DNA from: Henriciella sp.
GTDB taxonomy: Bacteria; Pseudomonadota; Alphaproteobacteria; Caulobacterales; Hyphomonadaceae
Assembly: GCA_017642885.1 (NCBI GenBank)
Contig: JAEPOM010000007.1
Location: 99,764 to 163,763, forward strand
Direction of reading: 5' to 3'
Length of the DNA stretch: 64,000 nt
Every line of letters starts with the position of its first letter. The first letter of the stretch is position 1. Shown here one piece after another: positions 48,428 through 56,243 of this stretch. The notes under the pieces were generated by a model. It searched no databases. It was given only the letters and a program-made list of their open reading frames with translations, and was not told the origin of the DNA. The position numbers were made by a program, and so were the translations under genes.

Positions 48428-49711
48428 ATGGCGCTCGCTCCTTCGCTTTCTGTTTTCCGGCACCGGGCCTATTTGCAGTTCTGGCTGATGCGCGTCGCCG
48501 TGGCGGCCGCGCGGCAAATGGAGGCTGTCGCGATCGGCTGGCAAGTCTACGCGTTGGCCCGTGATCCGGTCGTCGATGGCGGGCTGGGGCTCGAAATTCC
48601 ACAAGCCGCCTTCATGATCGGCCTGGTTGGCCTGGCCCAGTTCGTTCCCGTCTTGCTGTTCTCGCTGATCGGCGGGCAGGCCGCAGATCGGCTGAACCGG
48701 AAAATCATTCTCGTCGTCAGCAATATCGCCCGATTGGCTGGAACCGCGGCGTTGATTGCGACGATCTTTCTGCCGGCGAGAGACGCCTTGCCGATCATCT
48801 TCTCGGTTGCGGTTCTACTCGGCTTCGTCAACGCCTTTACCCCTGCTGCTGCCAACGCACTTTACCCCCAGCTTGTACCGCGTACGGACCTGCCGACTGC
48901 GATCGCGTTCAACTCGCTTGGGTTTCAGACGGCAAAGATCGTCGGGCCTGCCCTTGGCGGGCTGTTTCTCGCGCTTGGCGGATTGACCCTGGTCTACTGC
49001 GCCGCTTTCGTCCTGATTTCATTTGCCATCATCTCCATCGGCACCGCCCAGACGCCGAAGCACGAGAAGCTGAGCAATGCAAAAGGCCTCGATATGATGT
49101 TCGAAGGCATCCGCTATATTGGTCGCAACAAGATCGTGTTCGGTGCGATCTCGCTTGACCTGTTTGTAGTCTTCTTCGGCGGCGTTGTAGCTCTTTTACC
49201 GGTCTTCGCCCGCGATGTTCTGCATGTCGGAGAAGCCGAGCTCGGCCTACTTGTCGCATCGCCGGCGGTGGGCGCGCTCACCGTCGCATTTCTTCTCGCC
49301 CGCCGACCCCTCGCCCGGCGCGTTGGAGCATGGATGTTCTGGGCGGTCGGCATCTACGGCGCCGCCACCCTGGTCTTTGGACTGTCACCCTATTTCTGGC
49401 TTAGCGTTTGTGCGTTGATTATCACCGGTGCGGCCGATGAAATCTCCGTCTATGTCCGGGCCTCGCTGATCCAGCTTGCGACCCCGGATGAAATGAAGGG
49501 GCGGGTGACATCCGTATCCTTCATCTTCATCTCCGCCTCGAATGAACTCGGCGAGTTTGAGAGCGGGGTTGCGGCGCGGTTCCTTGGCCCTATTGGCGCG
49601 GTCATCCTCGGCGGCTCTGTCGCGATCGGAGTCGCGTTGCTTTGGACGCGGATCTTCCCTGACCTCGCCAAGGCGGACACGTTCGATGGCGTCAAAGAGC
49701 AGTCTGTTTAG
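48428..49711 (+). CDS. MFS transporter (EntS-like exporter group)
   Basis: A 427-residue major facilitator protein with 10-12 hydrophobic segments. The N-terminus has FRHRAYLQFWLMRVA and a loop 2/3 motif GGQAADRLNRKIILV (the MFS signature DRxxRK-like). The group resembles the enterobactin-exporter/MFS_3 family; the cargo is unknown. Its start lies 55 bases after the second palindrome, so it may be repressed by the HTH regulator. It converges on the ABC-2 permease gene with a 4-base overlap. Confidence 0.85.
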   Translation: MALAPSLSVFRHRAYLQFWLMRVAVAAARQMEAVAIGWQVYALARDPVVDGGLGLEIPQAAFMIGLVGLAQFVPVLLFSLIGGQAADRLNRKIILVVSNIARLAGTAALIATIFLPARDALPIIFSVAVLLGFVNAFTPAAANALYPQLVPRTDLPTAIAFNSLGFQTAKIVGPALGGLFLALGGLTLVYCAAFVLISFAIISIGTAQTPKHEKLSNAKGLDMMFEGIRYIGRNKIVFGAISLDLFVVFFGGVVALLPVFARDVLHVGEAELGLLVASPAVGALTVAFLLARRPLARRVGAWMFWAVGIYGAATLVFGLSPYFWLSVCALIITGAADEISVYVRASLIQLATPDEMKGRVTSVSFIFISASNELGEFESGVAARFLGPIGAVILGGSVAIGVALLWTRIFPDLAKADTFDGVKEQSV

Positions 49712-51165
49712 GCCGCAGTCTTCTTGCCCGGAATGAGTTTGCCGAAGAACGCCATCACGTCGTTCACACCTGCACCATGCACGGCGCCAGCACGATATAC
49801 GCGGGTGGCGAGCTGCAGGATAATGTAAGTCGTAAGCGCCATCATACCGAGCTGCGCCAGCACTTCCCAGACCGGAGGCTCGGTCGGCATCCGCAGGATC
49901 AGCAGGAATGGGGTGAAGAATGGCACCCAGGCCATGATCTCGATTAATGCAGATTCTGCGTCCTGGACGGCGAATGCCAGCATGGCGAGCGGCGCCATCA
50001 GCATCACGAAGAGCGGCGTCATCAGCGTCTGCGCTTCCTGGATCGTATCGCATAGCGATCCGAGCGCCAGGAACATTGATCCGTACATCAGATAACCGAG
50101 CACAAAGCTGATAATCGCAGGTATGAATAGCGCCGGATTGGCGGCGGCGGTGATCATTGAGCCGAGGAAGCTTCCGACATCATCAGGAATGCTGTCGCGC
50201 ATGACCCAAGTCAAAAGTGAAGAGCCGACACCCCAGAACGTCATCAACGTGAGCGCCAGCAACAGGACCGCAATCAGCTTTCCCGCGAGCAAATGCGGGA
50301 GTTTGACCGAGGTTAGCAGGCTGTCAAAAATCTTGTTTGAACGCTCCTCAATGGTCCCCATGAGCAGATAATTGATCACCGAGAAGATCAGAAACCAAAG
50401 CGAAAAAGCCATCATGATCGAAACGACGAAGGGCGCCTGGTCGGCTTGAGTTACCTCGCTCGTGACATTGGCATCTTCGCCGCTGCGGACGCGCTGTTGC
50501 TTCACATCCCGTCGCGCAGCACGCGCTTCGGTGAGGACGTCCCGGCTAACATTCACTGCGGCCAAGGCGCGGTCGAGTTGCAGATCCTGTTCGGCCTGGC
50601 GCGCTGCGGAAATCAATGTGCGAGCCTGCAGGTTTTCAGACCAGTACTCGATTTCCTGAGTGTCTTGATTGACCAGCAGCGCTGCGAATAATGGCTGCGG
50701 CCCGTCTACTGTATCGATCAGCGTCTCACCGATCAGATAGGGTGCAAGCTCGGCTCCAGTCAGCACAGGCGGGTCAACCTCAACGAAGTCAGCGCGTGGC
50801 AAGGTTGCGGGGTTACCCCCCGCAGCTTCATACGCCTCGGTGACGCTTGCGCCGCTTTCCAGCGCTTGATCAAATGCGGCAAGCGTTTCGCTCGGCTCGC
50901 CGTCGGCAATAGACATTGGATCGAGGATTATCCGTGCCGTTCTCACTTCCGTGCTCGACATTTGTGCGCGCATGGCTTCGGTAAAGTCGGTGCCTTGCTC
51001 GATAATCGTATAGTAGCGAGTTGGTTGTGCGTTCTGGGCAAAGGTTGGAGCCAGAATGAAGATGCCGAGGATGATCGGCGTGAATAGAAGGCCGAGCCAG
51101 AATCCCCAGGCGGAGACGTATCCGAGATAGTCTCGGCGCGCGACGAGATAAGTCGAACGGATCAT
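49708..51165 (-). CDS. ABC-2 type permease, NatB-like
   Basis: A 485-residue permease with one N-terminal transmembrane helix (about 20-42), a large extracytoplasmic domain (45-250) and five or six C-terminal helices, including a conserved GTIEERSNKIFDSLLTSV segment. This is the NatB/YhaP architecture, linked to sodium or drug export in Bacillus; the substrate here is unknown. It overlaps the ATPase gene upstream by 4 bases. Confidence 0.86.
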   Translation of the reverse strand: MIRSTYLVARRDYLGYVSAWGFWLGLLFTPIILGIFILAPTFAQNAQPTRYYTIIEQGTDFTEAMRAQMSSTEVRTARIILDPMSIADGEPSETLAAFDQALESGASVTEAYEAAGGNPATLPRADFVEVDPPVLTGAELAPYLIGETLIDTVDGPQPLFAALLVNQDTQEIEYWSENLQARTLISAARQAEQDLQLDRALAAVNVSRDVLTEARAARRDVKQQRVRSGEDANVTSEVTQADQAPFVVSIMMAFSLWFLIFSVINYLLMGTIEERSNKIFDSLLTSVKLPHLLAGKLIAVLLLALTLMTFWGVGSSLLTWVMRDSIPDDVGSFLGSMITAAANPALFIPAIISFVLGYLMYGSMFLALGSLCDTIQEAQTLMTPLFVMLMAPLAMLAFAVQDAESALIEIMAWVPFFTPFLLILRMPTEPPVWEVLAQLGMMALTTYIILQLATRVYRAGAVHGAGVNDVMAFFGKLIPGKKTAA

Positions 51166-52130
51166 GCTGCATCTCTCCCCTGTGCAGCATCTGCTGCCAA
51201 AGTATCGGTCAGGTCCTGCGCTTCCGCTTCGCTGACCAGGGACACAAAGACGTCGCGCAAGCGCGCTTCTTCGGGTGTGAAACTGGTGATCGGCGCCCCC
51301 GCATCAATCGCGGCGCGCAAGGCGTCTTGTGAACTTTGGTTCTGTGTCAGACTAATGCGCCAATGGTCGCCATCCTGCGACGCCGTAAAGCCGGCCGGCG
51401 TGATAGCCGCGTTGAGATCAAATCCTTCGCTGACACCAATATGTACAGCGCGCCCAAGCGCGGTGAACGCGTCGTTCAAAGTGCCTTCGAAGACTTTGCG
51501 GCCGCGCGCCATCATGACGATTTTTTCGCACAGCCGCTCGGCATGCTCCATCACGTGCGTCGAGAAGATAATTGTGGCACCGCGCTTATGTTCTTCCACG
51601 ATGAGGTCTTCCAGGGCTTGCTGATTGACTGGGTCGAGGCCGGAGAATGGTTCGTCCAGGATCAAAAACTCTGGCCTATGGGCGAGCGCTGACAGGATCT
51701 GAACTTTCTGTGCCATGCCTTTGGACAATTTGGTCACCCGGCTTCGGCCAAACTCGCCGAGCCCCATCATTTCTAGCAACTCGTCGGCGCGGGCGCGGGC
51801 ATCGCGATGGGTCATGCCTTTCAGACGGGCAAAATAGGTGATGATCTGCCGGGCGCTCATCTTTTTATAAAGACCACGCTCCTCTGGCAGGAAGCCAACG
51901 CGCTTGAGCGACTCAAGATTGGGTCGCTGCCCGAGCAAGCTAACCTCGCCCCGGTCCGGTGAAAGGACGCCGAGGGCCATGCGCAGGCTGGTAGACTTGC
52001 CAGCTCCATTTGGCCCTAGGAATCCGACGATTGAGCCTTGCGGAACGTCGAAATCAAGCTCGTAAACGGCCCGGAAATTCCCGAACCATTTGCTCACTCC
52101 AGTCATTTTCAGGGGCATTTCATCGCCCAT
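51162..52130 (-). CDS. ABC transporter ATPase, NatA-like
   Basis: A 322-residue ATPase with Walker A GPNGAGKST (about 40-48), signature LSKGMAQKVQ, Walker B LILDEPFSGLDP and switch FSTHVME, plus an 80-residue C-terminal extension typical of NatA-type exporters. Start: GGGAG lies 9 bases before ATGGGCGATG. It pairs with the permease that follows. The operon is on its own, divergent from the DksA-like gene. Confidence 0.9.
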   Translation of the reverse strand: MGDEMPLKMTGVSKWFGNFRAVYELDFDVPQGSIVGFLGPNGAGKSTSLRMALGVLSPDRGEVSLLGQRPNLESLKRVGFLPEERGLYKKMSARQIITYFARLKGMTHRDARARADELLEMMGLGEFGRSRVTKLSKGMAQKVQILSALAHRPEFLILDEPFSGLDPVNQQALEDLIVEEHKRGATIIFSTHVMEHAERLCEKIVMMARGRKVFEGTLNDAFTALGRAVHIGVSEGFDLNAAITPAGFTASQDGDHWRISLTQNQSSQDALRAAIDAGAPITSFTPEEARLRDVFVSLVSEAEAQDLTDTLAADAAQGRDAA

Positions 52131-52233
52131 GAGCCCATCTCCCGCTCTGAATCTTTCGATTATCGATATGTAGGGCCACTCTTTTGACCTGCTAGGCTTG
52201 CCAAGCCCTTAAAGAGTCCACAGGATACTGTTG

Positions 52234-52545
52234 ATGAAGACGCCGACTGATCCTGACCTTAGAGGTTTGGCCGTCGTGGCGGGGAAATCCTCACGTAGAA
52301 AACGTGGAGAGACCGACCTCATTGCGGAGGCTGACCTGGCATGCCCGTTGCCGCACTCGCATAGCGAGTGTAGCGGCACGGAAACGCTCGCCATGATCGA
52401 ACGCGCCTTGTTCCGGCTCGCCGATGGAACCTACGGACACTGCATATCATGCGGTGCGACCATTAGCGTTTCGCGACTGGATCAGAATCCAGCGGTGGAA
52501 ACCTGCATATCTTGCGACGCGCCGGCTTCTTTCAAAGCACATTAA
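52234..52545 (+). CDS. DksA/TraR-family zinc-finger protein
   Basis: A 103-residue protein with a C-terminal DksA-type C4 zinc finger: C70, C73, C91, C94 (HCISCGATIS ... VETCISCD), preceded by the ADGTYGHC junction. DksA-like proteins act through the RNA polymerase secondary channel; short forms vary in function and this one lacks the long coiled coil of DksA. The N-terminal half has extra C37, C46 and two histidines. AGGA lies 8 bases before the ATG at 52234 (an in-frame TTG precedes it). The 3' end overlaps metZ by 14 bases convergently. Confidence 0.82.
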   Translation: MKTPTDPDLRGLAVVAGKSSRRKRGETDLIAEADLACPLPHSHSECSGTETLAMIERALFRLADGTYGHCISCGATISVSRLDQNPAVETCISCDAPASFKAH

Positions 52546-53719
52546 GCGCCTGAGTAAGATCGCGGCTGAGATCCCCCGCATCTTCCAGACCAACTGACAG
52601 TCTGATCCAGCTCTCGTCGAGCCCCATTTCGGCCTGCTCTTCTTCCGAAAGAGCCCGGTGCGTGGTCGAACAAGGATGACAGGCGAGGGATTTGGTGTCC
52701 CCGAGATTATTCGAGATATCGATCAGTTGGAGCGCGTTCAGCACTTTAAAGGCTTCGGCTCTCGCGCCCTTGATCGAGAACGCGACTAGGGTCCCGCCAG
52801 AACTCATCTGTTTCTGATGGACAGCAAAGTTCGGATGGTCGGAGCGGCTGGGATAGCGCACAGCTCGCACATTCGGATGATTTGCAATCACTTCGGTGAC
52901 CTGCGCCGCATTGGCGCTGGCCTGTCGAACGCGGAGGTCCAGAGTTTCCAGCCCTTTCAAGACAACCCAGGCATTAAACGGCGACGCCGCCGGGCCAGTA
53001 TGGCGCAGCCATGGGTCGATATGTTCTTCGATGAACTCGCTTTTGCCGAGGATCGCCCCGAGCAAGACGCGGCCCTGACCATCCATATGCTTGGTGGCTG
53101 AGTAGACGACGAGGTCGGCCCCGAGCTCCAATGGTTTTTGCAAGATCGGTGTGGCGAACACATTGTCGATTACGAGCAATGCGCCCGCGGCATGGGCCAG
53201 CTCTGCCACCGCCTGAATGTCGACGGCTTCCAACAGCGGGTTCGACGGGCTTTCAATCAAGACCAGTCTGGTCGGCTTGGACAAGGCCCGCTTCCACTCA
53301 TCCAGATTTGTCCCGTTCACGAACTCTGTCTCGACCCCGTACCGGGGTAGGATGGTCGAACAGATGTGCCGGCAGGATCCGAACAGCGCGCTCGCAGCCA
53401 CAACGCGGTCACCGGCGCTACACGGCGCGATCATCGCAGAGGAGATGGCCCCCATTCCGGACGCGGTAATGCGGCACGTTTCGGCACCCTCCAGCAAAGC
53501 CAGGCGCTCGGCCAGCATCTGATTGGTTGGGTTACCATAGCGGGAATAGACATAGCCTTCTTCGTCGCCGGACATGCGCGCTGCAGCCTGCTCTGCGCTG
53601 TCATACGCATAACCAGATGTCAGGAACATTGCCTCTGACGTTTCTCCAAACTCAGAACGCATGGTTCCGCCGCGCACCAATTTGGTGGCTGGGGCCCAAT
53701 CATCGCTGCGCTTTGTCAT
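52532..53719 (-). CDS. metZ: O-succinylhomoserine sulfhydrylase
   Basis: MetZ makes homocysteine from O-succinylhomoserine and sulfide in methionine synthesis. The 395-residue PLP enzyme has the cofactor lysine in YSATKHMDGQGRVLLG (about 205), GYAYDSAEQAAARM, YSRYGNPTNQMLAERL and the terminal RLSVGLEDAGDL. The GQGR after the lysine favours MetZ over cystathionine synthases, which have GHSD. A second trans-sulfuration enzyme lies at 30505-31566. Divergent from the dCTP deaminase gene. Confidence 0.92.
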   Translation of the reverse strand: MTKRSDDWAPATKLVRGGTMRSEFGETSEAMFLTSGYAYDSAEQAAARMSGDEEGYVYSRYGNPTNQMLAERLALLEGAETCRITASGMGAISSAMIAPCSAGDRVVAASALFGSCRHICSTILPRYGVETEFVNGTNLDEWKRALSKPTRLVLIESPSNPLLEAVDIQAVAELAHAAGALLVIDNVFATPILQKPLELGADLVVYSATKHMDGQGRVLLGAILGKSEFIEEHIDPWLRHTGPAASPFNAWVVLKGLETLDLRVRQASANAAQVTEVIANHPNVRAVRYPSRSDHPNFAVHQKQMSSGGTLVAFSIKGARAEAFKVLNALQLIDISNNLGDTKSLACHPCSTTHRALSEEEQAEMGLDESWIRLSVGLEDAGDLSRDLTQALNVL

Positions 53720-53781
53720 GGTGAAATCCTTTGCATTCGCAGCGCATCGTCATAAGCCTTAGCCCGTAAAGGGATCAAGGT

Positions 53782-54807
53782 ATGGCTGACGGAAAAATTG
53801 GGGTTTTGTCCGATCGTGAACTGGCGAGTCTGTTCGCCACCGGTGCGATCAAGGCGCAAAGCGAGCTGGATCATGATCAAATCCAACCAGCCAGCCTCGA
53901 CCTGAGACTCGGGTTTGAGGCGCACCGCATCCGTGCGAGCTTTCTTCCCGGAGACGGTCGCAAAGTTGCGGATGTACTTGAGCATCCGGGCACGGAACTC
54001 CACCGGATCCCGCTCACAGATGATGGCGCCGTGCTCGAAACCGGGTGCGTCTACCTCGTGCCGCTTCAAGAAAGTCTGCGCTTACCGGCCGGGATTTCAG
54101 GACGAGCTAATCCGAAGAGTTCAACCGGCCGTATCGATGTTTTTACGCGGGTCGTGACCAATCGATCGAAGGCGTTTGACGAAGTCCCCACAGGCTATTC
54201 CGGACCGCTTTGGCTCGAGATTAGTCCGCGAACGTTTCCGATTCTGGCGCGGCCGGGGGATCGGCTTGCCCAGTTAAGGCTGCGCCGGGGACAAAGCGCG
54301 GACACCTCAGAAAAAACCGTTTCCATCGATCTGGATCAGCCCGGCGGTCGACCCGTTGGGTGGCGGGCCAAGCGCCATGGTGGGTTAATCGATCTGCGAG
54401 GCATTGGTGCGCATGACGTGCATGAATTCTGGGAGCCGCTCTATGCGCGCGGCGGACGTCTGATCCTCGATCCTGAAGAGTTCTATATTCTGGCCAGTCG
54501 CGAGACGGTCAAAGTCGCTGCAGGCAAGGCGGCTGAGATGGCGCCGATCGCGCCGGAGCTCGGAGAATTTCGCGCGCATTATGCTGGCTTTTTCGATCCA
54601 GGCTTTGGGACAAATGACGGCGGGAGCCGCGCTGTTCTGGAAGTGCGCTCACGCGATGTACCATTCGTCCTCGAACACGGACAGCCGGTCGCCAAGCTCG
54701 TCTATGAGCCGATGGCGTCAAAACCGAAGGCGCTTTATGGTGGCAAGACCAGCAATTATCAGGGGCAGGGGCTCAAACTGTCCAAACACTTTGCTTTGCC
54801 GGATTAA
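53782..54807 (+). CDS. dcd: dCTP deaminase, long two-domain form
   Basis: A 341-residue protein of the Dcd/dUTPase superfamily that supplies dUTP for thymidylate synthesis. The N-terminal half has IQPASLDLRLG, the RANPKSSTGRIDVFTRVV region and SGPLWLEISPRTFPI with the catalytic Glu. The C-terminal half repeats the fold: FDPGFGTNDGGSRAVLEVRS and HGQPVAKLVYE. The short E. coli Dcd is about 190 residues; alphaproteobacteria often carry this tandem form. Whether both halves are active is not clear. GGATCAAGG lies before the ATG. Confidence 0.85.
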   Translation: MADGKIGVLSDRELASLFATGAIKAQSELDHDQIQPASLDLRLGFEAHRIRASFLPGDGRKVADVLEHPGTELHRIPLTDDGAVLETGCVYLVPLQESLRLPAGISGRANPKSSTGRIDVFTRVVTNRSKAFDEVPTGYSGPLWLEISPRTFPILARPGDRLAQLRLRRGQSADTSEKTVSIDLDQPGGRPVGWRAKRHGGLIDLRGIGAHDVHEFWEPLYARGGRLILDPEEFYILASRETVKVAAGKAAEMAPIAPELGEFRAHYAGFFDPGFGTNDGGSRAVLEVRSRDVPFVLEHGQPVAKLVYEPMASKPKALYGGKTSNYQGQGLKLSKHFALPD

Positions 54808-54818
54808 GCGGTAGCGGT

Positions 54819-56243
54819 TTAGGCTCGCGCCAGACGCTGAACCAGGACGACGCGGGTAGCGGACCCACGCGCGTTCATGCGAGCACGGCCACGTTCGCGT
54901 ACAGTGATATAATCTCCGTCGCGTCGGCGTACCTTGAGCTCGTGCTCAACCTCGAATATCCGACCTGCAATCAGGGCTTCATAGTTTTCGCGCGCCACGC
55001 CTCGGCAATCGGGGTGGAGCTTGTCGATCCAATCGAAGATCTCTTCATCCTCGGTCGGGGCGCCTTCAGAGAACAGGCGTTGCCAGCCCTCGGAATAGGA
55101 GACGACGGCATCAGCTACACGCCAGTCGACGATCCCGGCACCCATAATATCTGCGGCGATTTCCGAGCGTGCAACCACGTCTTCGTCCAGATTGGCGCGG
55201 CGATCATGCTTTCTCCATTCGGTCTGGATGACATAGAGGAGAAGACCGATCGTCAGCAGCGCAAACGCAACGCCAGCGAGCATCAAATGCCCAACTGAGC
55301 CGAAGAATCGAGCAATTGTTATCGTCCGCGGAATGGCCGTGACGTATAGGCCGGGCTCGCTTGTGGGGCGGGTCACAGATTGATTTCGATGTTTTGTCTT
55401 ACTGCCGGACTTAACAGACACTACGCTGTGTTCAGTCTCCGTGAGGGTCCGCACGCTCGGTGCCGCTGAACCAATGCTCGCAACAGCTTCACTGCCGCGC
55501 GAAGCAGCGAGGATTCGCCCCGCTTCATCAGATAAATATACGCTGCGGATGGCGTCAGACTTCGGGGCAAGCGCATCCCTCAGCAACGTGTCGTCGATCA
55601 TTGCCACGACGGCTCGGTTTTGGTCGCGGAGACCAAACAGGGCTTGGACCCCTTGACCTGTTTCGGGCGCCAGAAACGCCATCTGCTGATTTAAGAGCTC
55701 TGCGGATGGTTCGAGCGGCAGCTTAGTCCAATTGGTCATGTTCCCGCGCTGTGCATCGCCGGTTTCCAGCAGCACCTCTCCGAGCGAATTGACCAGAGCG
55801 AGTCCCGTGACCGGGCTATCGTCCAATGCCGCGAAAACATCACGCCGGGACTGTCGACGGGTCGCCGCTGTCATGTCCTTCGGATTTGCGGAATAGGCGC
55901 TGAGGTTCGGCGCGATGTCTTCCAGCGTCGCCGCAACTTCTCCGAGCAGATCTTTGACAGCGACAGTCGCTTCGAGGCTCGCCGACTCTGCACGCAATCG
56001 ATCCGTCTGTCTGAGATCTTGCAGTAGCAGAAAAGCGAGGAGGACAGCGGCCCCGACAATAGAGGCGACGGCCATGGAGGTGAGGTAGCGCAAAAGTCTC
56101 GGGTCGCTTCGCTGGCGTCCGCGGCGGGCCTGATAGCGGCCGTGCCACTCAGGCACCAGCTGCGCGCGCTCATGTTTGTGAGACTCGGCGTGTATGCGCG
56201 GACCGGCCGGCGCAAGCGCTGAAGAAGAGGATGAAGGGCTCAT
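54819..56243 (-). CDS. Membrane PAS sensor without output domain
   Basis: A 474-residue protein: a basic cytoplasmic N-terminus, a transmembrane helix (about 54-75), an extracytoplasmic Cache-like domain (about 80-295, with VTGLALVNSLGEVLLETGD), a second helix (about 303-325) and a C-terminal PAS-like domain (about 345-474: AGIVDWRVADAVVSYSEGWQ, LHPDCRGVARENYEALIAG). I see no GGDEF, EAL or histidine kinase after the PAS. The ATG at 56243 overlaps the bcsC stop by 4 bases (ATGA), so it is co-translated with cellulose genes and probably senses a signal for polysaccharide export. The extra N-terminal frame upstream is ignored. Confidence 0.68.
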   Translation of the reverse strand: MSPSSSSSALAPAGPRIHAESHKHERAQLVPEWHGRYQARRGRQRSDPRLLRYLTSMAVASIVGAAVLLAFLLLQDLRQTDRLRAESASLEATVAVKDLLGEVAATLEDIAPNLSAYSANPKDMTAATRRQSRRDVFAALDDSPVTGLALVNSLGEVLLETGDAQRGNMTNWTKLPLEPSAELLNQQMAFLAPETGQGVQALFGLRDQNRAVVAMIDDTLLRDALAPKSDAIRSVYLSDEAGRILAASRGSEAVASIGSAAPSVRTLTETEHSVVSVKSGSKTKHRNQSVTRPTSEPGLYVTAIPRTITIARFFGSVGHLMLAGVAFALLTIGLLLYVIQTEWRKHDRRANLDEDVVARSEIAADIMGAGIVDWRVADAVVSYSEGWQRLFSEGAPTEDEEIFDWIDKLHPDCRGVARENYEALIAGRIFEVEHELKVRRRDGDYITVRERGRARMNARGSATRVVLVQRLARA

